DNA from: an uncultured Jannaschia sp.
GTDB taxonomy: Bacteria > Pseudomonadota > Alphaproteobacteria > Rhodobacterales > Rhodobacteraceae
Direction: 5' to 3'
DNA: 50,999 nucleotides
Assembly: GCF_947494025.1 (NCBI RefSeq)
Contig: NZ_CANLTQ010000021.1
Coordinates: 1-50,999 of the forward strand
Positions 7,794 to 15,022 of this stretch are shown in pieces; within the stretch, counting starts at the first letter, position 1, and every line of letters begins with the position of its first letter. The notes beneath the pieces were generated by a model that worked only from the letters and a program-made list of their open reading frames with translations, was not told where the DNA came from and searched no databases. The position numbers and the translations under genes are program-made.

Positions 7794-8227
7794 CACGCGC
7801 CCCCCGCATGGCGCAGGACGTAGACCGTGAGCGCGGCGAAAGCCATGAACGTCGCCACCGCGGCGAGCGAGCGCCCCGAAAGCCGCGCCAGACCGCAGAC
7901 GCCGTGCCCCGAGGTGCAACCCGAACCGAGCGAGGTGCCGATCCCGACCAGCAGCCCGGACACGGCCATCCACGGAAGGTCGCCGCTCACGACCTGTGCC
8001 GGAAAGCCGCCGGCGACGAGCGCCCAAAGAAGCGGCGCGGCGAGGAGGCCGCCGATGAAGGCAACGCGCCAATCCCGGTCAGGCCCCGCGACGGTGCCGG
8101 CGGTGATCCCGAGAATCCCGGTGATCCGCCCCAGCGCGGCCATCACGAACACGGCGGAAAGCCCGATCAGGATTCCTCCGGCGAGGGAGGCCCAGGGCGT
8201 GAAGTCGGTCGGCACGATGGGCGGCAT
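7793..8227 (-). CDS. YeeE/YedE-type sulfur transporter subunit, N-terminal half (PmpA-like)
   Basis: 144 residues, all membrane, with the family signature GSGCTSGHGVCGLARLSGRSL near residue 103 carrying the conserved cysteines. It is the first gene of a three-gene unit with the DUF6691 partner and the persulfide dioxygenase. In larger YeeE proteins both halves are one chain; here they are split and translationally coupled. Confidence 0.87.
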   Translation of the reverse strand: MPPIVPTDFTPWASLAGGILIGLSAVFVMAALGRITGILGITAGTVAGPDRDWRVAFIGGLLAAPLLWALVAGGFPAQVVSGDLPWMAVSGLLVGIGTSLGSGCTSGHGVCGLARLSGRSLAAVATFMAFAALTVYVLRHAGGA

Positions 8228-8328
8228 CTGATCCTCTCGGCTGGCGGCGCGCAGGAACGGTCGACGGGAGTCCTCGACCTCTCGATGCTTTACTCGGCGA
8301 CCCGGGCCGCCTAGTCAAACCTCATCGG

Positions 8329-8402
8329 GGGCCCATAGCTCAGCTGGATAGAGCAGCCGACTTCTAATCGGCAGGTCGAGGGTTCGAATCCTTCTGGGCC
8401 CG
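8329..8402 (+). tRNA. tRNA-Arg (anticodon TCT)
   Basis: The 74-nt cloverleaf folds fully. The acceptor is GGGCCCA (8329-8335) with TGGGCCC (8395-8401), the D arm is GCTC/GAGC, and the anticodon arm is GCCGA-CTTCTAA-TCGGC with anticodon TCT. The T arm has TTCGAAT in the loop and one G-T pair, and the discriminator is G8402. CCA is not encoded. Its 3' end is the attachment site of the element that follows and remains intact after insertion. Confidence 0.95.
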
Positions 8403-8403
8403 C
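8390..8403 (+). repeat. attL core: 14-bp direct repeat inside tRNA-Arg
   Basis: CCTTCTGGGCCCGC covers part of the T arm and the 3' acceptor strand of the tRNA. An identical copy is at 18233-18246. The sequence beyond the repeat differs on both sides of both copies. Confidence 0.9.
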
Positions 8404-8424
8404 TTACCATTTTCATTTGTCCTT

Positions 8425-9528
8425 CTATTTCAGGTTCTTGGGGGATATTTTGGCGAACCTTTCGGGGTGGTTCGCCAAGGTCTGTGCCGGTTTTGTCCCG
8501 GCGAGGGCCTTCATCGCCTGCTCTCCGCCGAGGCGACGGTCGGCCTTGTCGATGTACGGTTGGACCTCGGAAATGGTCTTGTGCCCTGTCACGGCGATTA
8601 TCTGCGGGCCGCTTAGGCCCAGCTCCGCCATGCGCCTGGCAATGCCCTTGCGGAGGCCGTGCGAGGCACAGTCGGGCAGATCGGCGGCATCGCACCACTT
8701 TCGCATCTCCTTTCCGAGCCCGCCGGGCGAGCGTGACGCCCCCTGGCGAGTCTGAAGGAACGTGAAGGCATCCGAGGGGCAGGCGTCGAGGACCGGCACC
8801 AAGTCCGGGTGCAACGGTATGTCGATGACGATACCCGTGCGCTTCACGGTCTTTCCGCGTCGGTAGATCAGGCGGTGGCCGCGGATGTTCCCCCAGCCCA
8901 GGGCGCAAGCGTCCTTCCGGCTGGCCCCCGTGTAGAGCATCAGCATCATGGCGCGGTGTGCGAGGGTGCCGGGTGCGTGAACGTCGAGGAAGCGGACAAT
9001 CTCGCCTTCGTCCCACGTGTGGAAGCCCCCTTGGGGCAGCTCGTACATCTTCACGCCTCGCGCCGGGTTCGTCTCAATCCATTCAAGGTCGAGCGCGTGG
9101 TCGAGGAGCTGGCGAAGGCGCTTCAGCCGGTTGTTCGCGGCGGCGGGCGTCTCGGCCTTTTCCGCCATCAATGCCTTGACGTGCCGGCGCTTCAGGCCGG
9201 CGATCCGCTTCCGACCGTGTTCGACGCGCATGGCCTCGATCACGCCGCGATAACTCCGCCTGGTGGTGTCGCCCAGGCCAAGCCACTCCTTTGACTGGTA
9301 GTAGGACGCCACCAGAGCGTCGAAGGACAGGGGGACTGTCCGTTCCGCACCGATCAGCCCGCGCGTCTTCTCGCCCTGCATGGCCGCCTCGTAACGCGCT
9401 GCAAAGTCGTCGGACCCGTAGTCCTTCCCCAGCTCGGCACTGAAGCCACCCTTGCGGAAGCGCCAGCGGCGCGTGCCGTGGCGATCCGTGTAGGGGGTAG
9501 CCCCCGGGAACTGGCGGCGGCGCTTCAT
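8425..9528 (-). CDS. int: Tyrosine recombinase / phage-type integrase
   Basis: 367 residues. Residues ~1-60 are the arm-binding type N-terminus, ~70-160 the SAM-like core-binding domain, and ~175-340 the catalytic domain. Visible catalytic residues are an Arg in YTGASRKD (R204), HGLR (H290, R293), TGHK (H316) and the nucleophile in QPYID (Y325). The first Arg stands one place later than in the common TGxR motif, a variant I believe occurs in alphaproteobacterial phage integrases. The gene ends 22 bp from attL, the normal position for an integrase acting on that tRNA. It starts 2 bp after the 56-aa gene and therefore sits at the end of the capsid operon. Confidence 0.95.
   Translation of the reverse strand: MKRRRQFPGATPYTDRHGTRRWRFRKGGFSAELGKDYGSDDFAARYEAAMQGEKTRGLIGAERTVPLSFDALVASYYQSKEWLGLGDTTRRSYRGVIEAMRVEHGRKRIAGLKRRHVKALMAEKAETPAAANNRLKRLRQLLDHALDLEWIETNPARGVKMYELPQGGFHTWDEGEIVRFLDVHAPGTLAHRAMMLMLYTGASRKDACALGWGNIRGHRLIYRRGKTVKRTGIVIDIPLHPDLVPVLDACPSDAFTFLQTRQGASRSPGGLGKEMRKWCDAADLPDCASHGLRKGIARRMAELGLSGPQIIAVTGHKTISEVQPYIDKADRRLGGEQAMKALAGTKPAQTLANHPERFAKISPKNLK
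8450..8478. promoter_or_regulatory. Inverted pair of TTGGCGAACC sites beside attL
   Basis: TTGGCGAACC (8450-8459) and its exact inverse GGTTCGCCAA (8469-8478), with a 9-bp spacer, lie inside the 3' end of int about 47-75 bp from the attL core. The same 10-mer occurs twice near attR. They are candidate arm-type sites for integrase or sites for an excision factor. Confidence 0.6.
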
Positions 9529-9530
9529 GG

Positions 9531-9701
9531 TCAGTCCCAGTCGCTCGGGCCGCTCTCGGTCGCGGTGCTGTTGATCGTGTAGATGCGGATAGTGCCATCG
9601 GGCAGCACGTCGGTTCGTGTGATCGGGGTATCCGCGTCCCGAAAGGCTTTCAGGACGCGAGCAAGCGCGGCTTGGGTGGGGCTCGCCTTACGATTGGCCA
9701 T
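9531..9701 (-). CDS. Small uncharacterised protein preceding the integrase (56 aa)
   Basis: Starts MANRKASPTQAALARVLKAF and ends in an acidic tail (SDWD). The middle, VLPDGTIRIYTI, looks like a short beta hairpin after an N-terminal helix. The ATG at 9701 overlaps the portal stop (9688) by 14 bp, and the stop is 2 bp before the int start. Position next to int suggests an excisionase or recombination-directionality factor, but no such motif is recognisable. Small proteins of this layout (basic helix then DGTI) are, to my knowledge, frequent beside integrases in Rhodobacterales elements. Confidence 0.7.
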   Translation of the reverse strand: MANRKASPTQAALARVLKAFRDADTPITRTDVLPDGTIRIYTINSTATESGPSDWD

Positions 9702-10917
9702 CGTTCGACCCCTCCTGCTCGCCCTGGCGCGTCATGTTCAGCGGCGACAGGTACTCGTCGCCGCCCTCGATTTTGCGCATGTTCTCAAGCCGCCGGATTT
9801 CGTTGGGCGACATCCACCCCCACTCACGAGCAATCCGGTAGGCCTCGAAACGGGCCTTCTGGTCGCCTCGCAGGAGGCCTAGGAGGTCGTGCTCCACGAA
9901 GTACCGCCTACGGCCCTCAGCGGTCAGCAGGGCGGCCGTCATGGCCTGCTCGATGCGTCGGGCCATCGGGGCGAGGCATCGTTGCACAAGCGCCCGGCTT
10001 TCGCCGTCGACGTTCGAATAGGTCGCGTTGTCGGTGATACCGACGACGGTCGGCGGGACGCTGAAAATCCGCGCCACGTCCATGTTCGTGAGCTTCCGGC
10101 TTTCCAGGAACTCGGCATCCTTTGCAGGCGGTGACATGGTTTTGAAGTCGGCCCCGCCGTCCATCAAGATCAGGCCAGACCCGTCGTCCTCGGTCTCGAT
10201 CTTCTGACGCCACGAGTCGAGCAAGCGGTCTCGAAGCTCCGGCGACATGGTGTGCGGCGTCGACAGGACGCCCCTTGAACGGAAGGCCCTGGTCGTCTGT
10301 TTGGCGGTTTGCTCCTGTTGGGTGAGGGCAAGCGCGAAGGTCTCGCGGCTGTGCTGGATCGGGGACACGCCCATCACTCCGTCGCGGTCGAGCCGGTAGC
10401 GCAGGTGCAGGATTTCTTCCTGCACGTGGGTCCGCGATGCGCCGCTGCGCGCGGGCGACACGCGGTAGCGCAGCCGCCCCGATTCCAGCCGCTCCACTCC
10501 GACCAAGCGCGGGTGCAGCGGGTGCAGGGCGTCGACTTGGCCGCGCCCGTTCCACTCGATCCGCGCGAAGGCGTTTCCGTGCGTGAGGAGCGACACCACA
10601 AGGAACTCCCGCCCTTCAAAGGCCGTCATCGTCTCGTTGAACCTGTCGTGAAGGACCTCGTGCAGCGGATGCCCCGTCGCCAGCTCGCGGCCACCGTCTT
10701 CCGTCCGCGCGTAAAGGTTGAGCGGCATGGCGGCGAGGTTCTGCGAGATGACGCTCATGCAGGCGTTCGCGACCGCAAGGCTCGACGCCCGGTCGGCGTC
10801 CACGAAAGTCCCGCCCGTGCTGCGCTGGCCCAAGAAGGTGGTCAGCGACGGGTCGGACAGGCCAACGGTCATGTCCCGACGATGCTCGCGGCCGAAAAGG
10901 CGGGATAGAAAGCTCAC
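9688..10917 (-). CDS. HK97-family phage portal protein
   Basis: 409 residues. The portal forms the dodecameric ring at one capsid vertex, through which DNA is packaged and to which neck/tail attaches. Recognisable blocks are AVANACMSVISQNLAAMPL near residue 49, HPLHEVLHDRFN, EGREFLVVSLLTHGNAFARI, ILHLRY and VARIFSVPPTVVGI. The C-terminal part holds WGWMSPNEIRRLENM and GGDEYLSPLNM. Length is normal for the family. The ATG at 10917 overlaps the protease stop by 4 bp. It is encoded after the capsid and protease genes, the reverse of the usual phage order. Confidence 0.95.
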   Translation of the reverse strand: MSFLSRLFGREHRRDMTVGLSDPSLTTFLGQRSTGGTFVDADRASSLAVANACMSVISQNLAAMPLNLYARTEDGGRELATGHPLHEVLHDRFNETMTAFEGREFLVVSLLTHGNAFARIEWNGRGQVDALHPLHPRLVGVERLESGRLRYRVSPARSGASRTHVQEEILHLRYRLDRDGVMGVSPIQHSRETFALALTQQEQTAKQTTRAFRSRGVLSTPHTMSPELRDRLLDSWRQKIETEDDGSGLILMDGGADFKTMSPPAKDAEFLESRKLTNMDVARIFSVPPTVVGITDNATYSNVDGESRALVQRCLAPMARRIEQAMTAALLTAEGRRRYFVEHDLLGLLRGDQKARFEAYRIAREWGWMSPNEIRRLENMRKIEGGDEYLSPLNMTRQGEQEGSNDGQS

Positions 10918-11450
10918 CGGGTCAGCTCCAAGATCTGAAGAACGCGCGCCGCGTGGGCGAGGCCGGGGGGCAGGGGCTTCGCCTGGGACCGGGCCGTGAC
11001 GACGGTCGAGGCATAGGCCGGGAAGGCGGCGACGACGGACACCTCGAAGAGGTCGACCGCGCGCAGCTCGCGGCGATCGCCGTCGCGGGCTTCGTCGCGG
11101 GCCGTGAACCCAAAGCTCATGCCGCCCAGGTCGCCACGCTCGGCCAGTGCCAGCACGTCGCGGCCCGCCTGGGTGTCAGGTACGTCGAGGTCGAACGCGA
11201 GCCCCCTCGTGTCTTCGGACAGGCGCAGCGTCCCGGAACGGGTGCGGGCGAGGACGCGGGCGGCATCGTGGTCGACCAGGGCGAGAATGTCGGGGTTCGC
11301 CGTCAGGGTCGCCCGGAACGCGCCGGGGGCGATGGTCTCCACGACACCGCCCCCGATCCTGGCTTCCGCGCCGAAGACCGCCGCGTAGCCTTCGAGGCGG
11401 CGGCCCTTGGCGCGCAGCTCGTCGGTCAGGAAGCGGCGCTCGACGGCCAT
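10914..11450 (-). CDS. HK97-family prohead protease
   Basis: 178 residues. The start ATG at 11450 overlaps the capsid stop by 1 bp (TGATG). Upstream in-frame sequence is capsid shadow and was left out. Family blocks are LEGYAAVFGAEA, VETIAPGAFRATL, LVDHDAARVLART and GLAFDLDVPDT. GGMSFGF (around residue 111) is next to the region carrying the serine-type active site of U35-like proteases. It cleaves the capsid N-terminal scaffold segment during head maturation. The length is normal, and no fusion to the capsid gene is present. Confidence 0.93.
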   Translation of the reverse strand: MAVERRFLTDELRAKGRRLEGYAAVFGAEARIGGGVVETIAPGAFRATLTANPDILALVDHDAARVLARTRSGTLRLSEDTRGLAFDLDVPDTQAGRDVLALAERGDLGGMSFGFTARDEARDGDRRELRAVDLFEVSVVAAFPAYASTVVTARSQAKPLPPGLAHAARVLQILELTR

Positions 11451-12697
11451 CAGGACACCGCCGCCCACCGGAACCCTTCCGGGTGCCGAACGGCCACGTC
11501 GCAATCGAGGAAGGCATGGATCAGCGCGCCGCCCTTCGACGCCACGTCGGCGTGATAGGGGTTCACAAGAATGTCGATGCCCGACCAATAGCCCAGGTAC
11601 AAGCTCGCCCATTCTCCATAGACCAGCGCATCGGCGTCGAGCGCAGCTCCTATGTTGCCGGGAACTTGGGTGGAGGTCTCGACGCGCTCGCCGTGGAACT
11701 GTTCCGCCGTGGTGATCACGTGCCCGTCCGTGTCGCGCACCTTCCGTGCCTTCGCCATAAGCGAGGGGTTCGTCAGGAACGCGCGGGTGCCTGTCACGTC
11801 GTCGGTTTCGAGCGCCGCGATCAGGTCGGCCGTCAGGTCGGACAGGAGTTGCGCCCCCGCGATGCCGGGCAGCTCTGCCACATTCGAGTCGGCAAGGATG
11901 CCGGTCGGTTCGTTCGCTCCACCGCCCCGGATTGCCGCCGCGTCGAGACGTTGCGACAGGAGATAGGCGAGGTCCGCGCGCAGGATCGGTTCCAACGCCG
12001 CGCTGGACTGAAGAAGCATCTTCCGCGATACCTCGTATTCCGCCGCGACGGTCTTCGGGTCCATCCGTGTCTTCTTGAACTTCGGGTCCGAACGGGGCGC
12101 GTCGGTATGCTCCGCGATCCACCCGGCCGTGCCGGACTCTGTAAGGCGGGGCAGGTCAAGGTTTCCGGTCAGGCCGCGCAGCACGGTCGCGCCAAGGCCC
12201 TCGATCCGCAAGGCGGCACGGCGGCGATCCGTCATGGCGGCGAGGTCGGTTGCGATCAGGTTGCTGCCCGGCCCCGCGCCCGGCGTCGTCGTCTTGAGGA
12301 CGCGCGACTCGCCGCCGAGAATGACCTCGGTCGGGATCATCACGCCACGGACCTCGCCCCGGTCGCGGGACAGCTCCTGGTGCCATTCGGATTCCATCCC
12401 GGTCAGGACGCCGGAACGGCTTTCGGATAGCGCCTTCGCTACGCTGTAGCCTTCCAGACCCCGGCGCTCGACGCTTCCGGTGACGGTATCGGCGCGCCCT
12501 TCAAGGCGTTCGAATTCGGCCAGGCGCTCGGCATCGGTCAGTCGACGGTTCAATCCTTCGACCTCGCCCGTCAGAGCGTCAAAGCGAGTCCGCTCCTCGC
12601 CCGACAGGTCTCGGTTTTCGGTCTCGGCCTTGGTCGAGATGGTCTTGAGCTCCGCGATCTTCGCGGCCCGCTTTTCCTTGATTTCCTGCGTCTTCAT
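11450..12697 (-). CDS. HK97-fold major capsid protein
   Basis: 415 residues. The first ~75 residues are charged and coiled-coil-like (KEKRAAKIAEL, EGLNRRLTDAERLAEFERL), the expected cleavable delta/scaffold domain. After it come HK97 blocks such as VMIPTEVI, GLTGNLDLPRL, AGWIAEHTDAPRSDPKF, YEVSRKMLLQSSAALEP, ANEPTGIL, VYGEWASLYLGYWSGIDILV and AFLDCDVAVRHPEGF. It makes the icosahedral shell. The start overlaps the 74-aa gene by 4 bp. A full-length, undamaged capsid gene in such a small element is the main argument for a capsid-forming satellite. Confidence 0.96.
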   Translation of the reverse strand: MKTQEIKEKRAAKIAELKTISTKAETENRDLSGEERTRFDALTGEVEGLNRRLTDAERLAEFERLEGRADTVTGSVERRGLEGYSVAKALSESRSGVLTGMESEWHQELSRDRGEVRGVMIPTEVILGGESRVLKTTTPGAGPGSNLIATDLAAMTDRRRAALRIEGLGATVLRGLTGNLDLPRLTESGTAGWIAEHTDAPRSDPKFKKTRMDPKTVAAEYEVSRKMLLQSSAALEPILRADLAYLLSQRLDAAAIRGGGANEPTGILADSNVAELPGIAGAQLLSDLTADLIAALETDDVTGTRAFLTNPSLMAKARKVRDTDGHVITTAEQFHGERVETSTQVPGNIGAALDADALVYGEWASLYLGYWSGIDILVNPYHADVASKGGALIHAFLDCDVAVRHPEGFRWAAVS

Positions 12698-12918
12698 TGT
12701 CTGTCCATCTCCGGGATCATGCCGTCATCGCGACGGGGGGCTAAGGGTCCATCAGGCCGGAAACCGGCACGGGGCCATGCCGCATCTCTGCGGGAAACTT
12801 GTGCGAGCAACGCTCGGATCGCGGGCAGCTTGGTGCGAAAGGCGCGTTCCTGTCGGGCGGCTTCGCGCTCCGCCGCGTCGATCAGCGCGTTGAACTCGAA
12901 GCGTTCGGCGGGACTCAT
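12694..12918 (-). CDS. Small uncharacterised protein upstream of capsid (74 aa)
   Basis: Starts MSPAERFEFNALIDAAEREA and is strongly helical and charged over its first ~40 residues (AEREAARQERAF), followed by a Pro/Arg-rich tail. It overlaps the capsid start (12697) by 4 bp and the preceding 46-aa gene by 4 bp, so it is translated in register with capsid assembly genes. Scaffold-like or neck roles are possible from position and helix content but are not supported by any motif. Confidence 0.65.
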   Translation of the reverse strand: MSPAERFEFNALIDAAEREAARQERAFRTKLPAIRALLAQVSRRDAAWPRAGFRPDGPLAPRRDDGMIPEMDRQ

Positions 12919-13055
12919 GCTGCCCTCGCCTGAAAGGGGGTGCGGGGTCGGCCGTCGTCTGCGGCTGCGGATAGCCGCGCGAACCTCGCCCCAACGATCC
13001 GACCAGCCGACCCCGCAAGGATCGTCGCCGTAAGCAAGGGCAAGGCGATCTTCAT
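12915..13055 (-). CDS. Very small protein with N-terminal hydrophobic segment (46 aa)
   Basis: Starts MKIALPLLTATILAGSAGRI, resembling a short signal/anchor helix, then RFARLSAAADDGRPRTPFQARAA. The ATG at 13055 overlaps the previous stop by 4 bp and its stop overlaps the next start by 4 bp. The in-frame upstream extension belongs to the 13052-13705 gene. Function unknown; a membrane peptide with a lysis or exclusion role would be speculation. Confidence 0.55.
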   Translation of the reverse strand: MKIALPLLTATILAGSAGRIVGARFARLSAAADDGRPRTPFQARAA

Positions 13056-13705
13056 TCGTCCGTGTCCTCCTCGGACACTTCCCCGGCGCGCATGGGCGAG
13101 CCACTGAAATCCCACACGACGGACTCGGCAATCTCGGCAATGGCCGATCCCTGAATCCTCAACACGGTCGAAAGCGGGCCGGTCTCTTTGCGGAGAACGT
13201 CGATGATGCGGCGTCGATGAACCACGTCATCGGCGTCCCAGGGATCGTCGCTCATCGGGGCGAAGACCTCCTCGGAACCGTCGACATACTTGATCGTGAT
13301 CGACTTTGCCCCGGCGTCGAACCGAAGCTCCGCGATCTTCGCGGCCTCGTCGGGATCGCTGACGATCTGCGCGAGACGTTTCTCCGCGGGCGGCTTAACC
13401 CCTGCGGACGGCCAATCCTCTATCGGCATGGAACCACCGTTCCGAGTCAGACCGTGAAGAAGGTAAAGACCCTCATGCGGTGTAAAAGCGGAGCTGTTGA
13501 ACCCGTATCCCGTCACAAGTTTCGCGACGAATGAAGGCTTGGCGGTCCAGATTTTTCGCCCCACGCTCTTGGGCAGCCATCCCGTTCCGTCCGCGTCTTC
13601 CTGTTGCAAGCTCCGGTACACTTGCTGAAGGTCCGACCAGCCAAGGCCGAGGGCCGTGGCGGTCTTCTTGGCTGCGTCGAGCAGCGAATCGTTCTTATGG
13701 GTCAT
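13052..13705 (-). CDS. Uncharacterised element protein, 217 aa
   Basis: Start chosen at ATG 13705 (MTHKNDSLLDAAKKTATALG); an in-frame ATG at 13732 and a TTG at 13762 are alternatives, and none has a strong Shine-Dalgarno. The N-terminal 70 residues contain helices (LGLGWSDLQQVYRSLQQ) ending in WLPKSVGRKIWTAKPSFVAK. The middle has KSITIKYVDGSEEVFAPMSD, a short beta region, and the end is very acidic (EVSEEDTDE). It is the second gene of the leftward capsid operon and overlaps the next gene by 4 bp. No family recognised. An acidic C-terminus is common in head-assembly or DNA-mimic proteins, but this is only a hint. Confidence 0.65.
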   Translation of the reverse strand: MTHKNDSLLDAAKKTATALGLGWSDLQQVYRSLQQEDADGTGWLPKSVGRKIWTAKPSFVAKLVTGYGFNSSAFTPHEGLYLLHGLTRNGGSMPIEDWPSAGVKPPAEKRLAQIVSDPDEAAKIAELRFDAGAKSITIKYVDGSEEVFAPMSDDPWDADDVVHRRRIIDVLRKETGPLSTVLRIQGSAIAEIAESVVWDFSGSPMRAGEVSEEDTDE

Positions 13706-13772
13706 GCTGGCATCCGATCTTTTTGCCACCATGACCCGTGTGATTGCGGTTTGCAATCCCAAACACCAATGA

Positions 13773-14207
13773 CTAGACGAGCCGCCGGGGCAAACCGTCG
13801 AGCCCCGTGATGGAACGCCAGACCGCGATCATCATTCGGAAGTCACCTTCTTCGAGCTCCTCGCGCCACGCATCGCTTCCCACGGTCGACACCGGCCCCG
13901 ACTCGCGCCACTGGACCCAAAGAAGCGCGAGGATGCCCTCACGGGTCTTCGGGCGGTGTATCTCCATCTGGGCGAGGATCGCGTACTGGCGGGAGCCCAG
14001 CTCGCGCGACCAGCGGGTCTCTTCGTCCATGGTCAGATGGCCATTGGGGGTATTCCATTCCTCATGGATGGCAAGCCAGGCGTGATAGAGCGCCATGAAG
14101 CGTTCGTCGCCGGTCGGCGTCGCGTTCGCCGCAAGGGGCAGGGCGGCAGGAACCGCCAGGGCGGGAAGGGTGGCGCAAACGGCGCGACGGGTCATGTGAT
14201 GGGTCAT
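13773..14207 (-). CDS. Uncharacterised element protein with twin-arginine-like N-terminus, 144 aa
   Basis: Start ATG at 14207 (MTHHMTRRAVCATLPALAV); a second ATG is at 14195. The open frame runs to 14705, but the added 166 residues have no protein-like composition and cross a low-GC regulatory stretch. Residues 5-33 look like a signal sequence (TRR, hydrophobic core, NATPTGDE). The mature part is Trp-rich: FMALYHAWLAIHEEW, ETRWSRELGSRQYAILAQM and LWVQWRESGP. This type of protein recurs, to my recollection, in Rhodobacterales prophages near head genes, with no known role. It is the first gene of the leftward operon. Confidence 0.65.
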   Translation of the reverse strand: MTHHMTRRAVCATLPALAVPAALPLAANATPTGDERFMALYHAWLAIHEEWNTPNGHLTMDEETRWSRELGSRQYAILAQMEIHRPKTREGILALLWVQWRESGPVSTVGSDAWREELEEGDFRMMIAVWRSITGLDGLPRRLV

Positions 14208-14586
14208 CTTCGGTCTCACAGATAGACGGCTTTCGAAGGCCGTTGCCCGGGGCGGCCGGGCGCCGGGGCGTTCGAAACGTGCTGTGAGACACGCGAGCCG
14301 ATTTCCCCCAAGGGGTCTTGTATGACGGCTCCGCCCCGACATACTCTGTCGGAGATGCAGCGGCCGCCAAGCCGCTCGTCGTTTAGACCGCCCTTCCAGA
14401 ACGGAAGGAACCTCGCCAAAGGTCATGCGGTCGATCACAGTCCGGGTTTCGACGCCCACCGGCACCATGCCCGTCACCACGACGCCGATCAAGCCCCTTC
14501 CAGGGGCCTGTAGGCGTCCGACGGCAATCTGGGCTCTTCGATACAGCAGCAAAATCAACCCGGACAACCGCTTACGCGACGGGTTC

Positions 14587-14614
14587 TTGCAAAGTTCTTT
14601 ATATCCGTTAATAG
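14587..14614 (+). promoter_or_regulatory. Candidate rightward promoter in the element control region
   Basis: A -35-like TTGCAA (14587-14592) and -10-like TAATAG (14609-14614) are 16 bp apart in an AT-rich patch. The predicted start falls within the large inverted repeat that follows. Confidence 0.4.
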
Positions 14615-14617
14615 GAA

Positions 14618-14647
14618 AACCGCAGGGTGTTGACGCACCCTGCGGTT
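14618..14647. promoter_or_regulatory. Perfect inverted repeat, 12-bp arms, 6-nt centre
   Basis: AACCGCAGGGTG (14618-14629), centre TTGACG, and CACCCTGCGGTT (14636-14647). It lies directly after the rightward -10 candidate, the position of an operator. On the minus strand it is followed by TTTTCCT, so it could alternatively stop leftward transcripts coming from the terminase side. Confidence 0.6.
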
Positions 14648-14759
14648 GAAGCAACCCGCCGTTAGCTGGCGGATGATTTGTGAATTCACTCATGTGCAAT
14701 CGCATGAGGGGAATCTGAGGTCAAGCGTCCAGCTGACGGCTCCACAATAGGAGCCTTCA

Positions 14760-14963
14760 ATGGCTTACGACGACGACTACTCAAGAAAGCCTAGCTATCG
14801 CCTAACCTACTCTGATGCCCTCGTAATTTGGGGTCGGTACAGGAAAGGTGAGTTTCAAAACCGGATCGCTGCTGACTTCGATGTGAACCCGGCACGGGTC
14901 AACGAGGTGCTGAAGGGTAAGCGCTTCCCCGGTAGCGAAGACGCGGCAGGCCGAATGACCTGA
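14760..14963 (+). CDS. Small HTH regulator-like protein (67 aa)
   Basis: The only rightward gene in the element. It starts MAYDDDYSRKPSYRLTYSDA. Residues ~18-52 form a clear helix-turn-helix: DALVIWGRYRKGEFQNR, then IAADFDVNPARVNEVLKGKRF. AGGAG(C) precedes the ATG by about 8 nt. A terminator follows immediately, so it is a single-gene transcript. Being solitary, divergent and between the two leftward operons, it is the best candidate for the element's repressor or switch. A small-terminase-like role (those proteins also carry HTH) is an alternative, since no small terminase is otherwise found. Confidence 0.8.
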   Translation: MAYDDDYSRKPSYRLTYSDALVIWGRYRKGEFQNRIAADFDVNPARVNEVLKGKRFPGSEDAAGRMT

Positions 14964-14969
14964 AGAGGA

Positions 14970-14994
14970 GGGGCGGCCTAAGCCGCCCCTTTTT
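14970..14994 (+). terminator. Intrinsic terminator after the HTH gene
   Basis: GGGGCGGC (14970-14977), loop CTAA, GCCGCCCC (14982-14989), then TTTTT (14990-14994). It is 7 bp past the HTH gene stop. Confidence 0.9.
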
Positions 14995-15022
14995 CCGAGT
15001 ACTTTGCCAAGCCCAACCGGGC

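Larger units (their letters stand above)
14208..14759. other. Non-coding control region between the leftward capsid operon and the rightward HTH gene
   Basis: 552 bp without a convincing gene. GC falls sharply at about 14540-14760. It contains a candidate rightward promoter, a perfect 12-bp-stem inverted repeat and a smaller GCCCC/GGGGC hairpin near 14495. A leftward promoter for the capsid operon must also lie here or just inside, but I cannot point to one. Confidence 0.5.

Noticed and set aside
13773-14705. 310-aa reading frame as a single gene
   Set aside because: The N-terminal 166 residues lack protein-like composition and cross an AT-rich stretch with a promoter-like signal and a 12-bp palindrome. 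The start at 14207 gives a plausible signal-bearing protein.
14760-14963. Calling the 67-aa HTH protein a small terminase
   Set aside because: Opposite strand from terL, own terminator, and much shorter than TerS. A regulator is the simpler reading.
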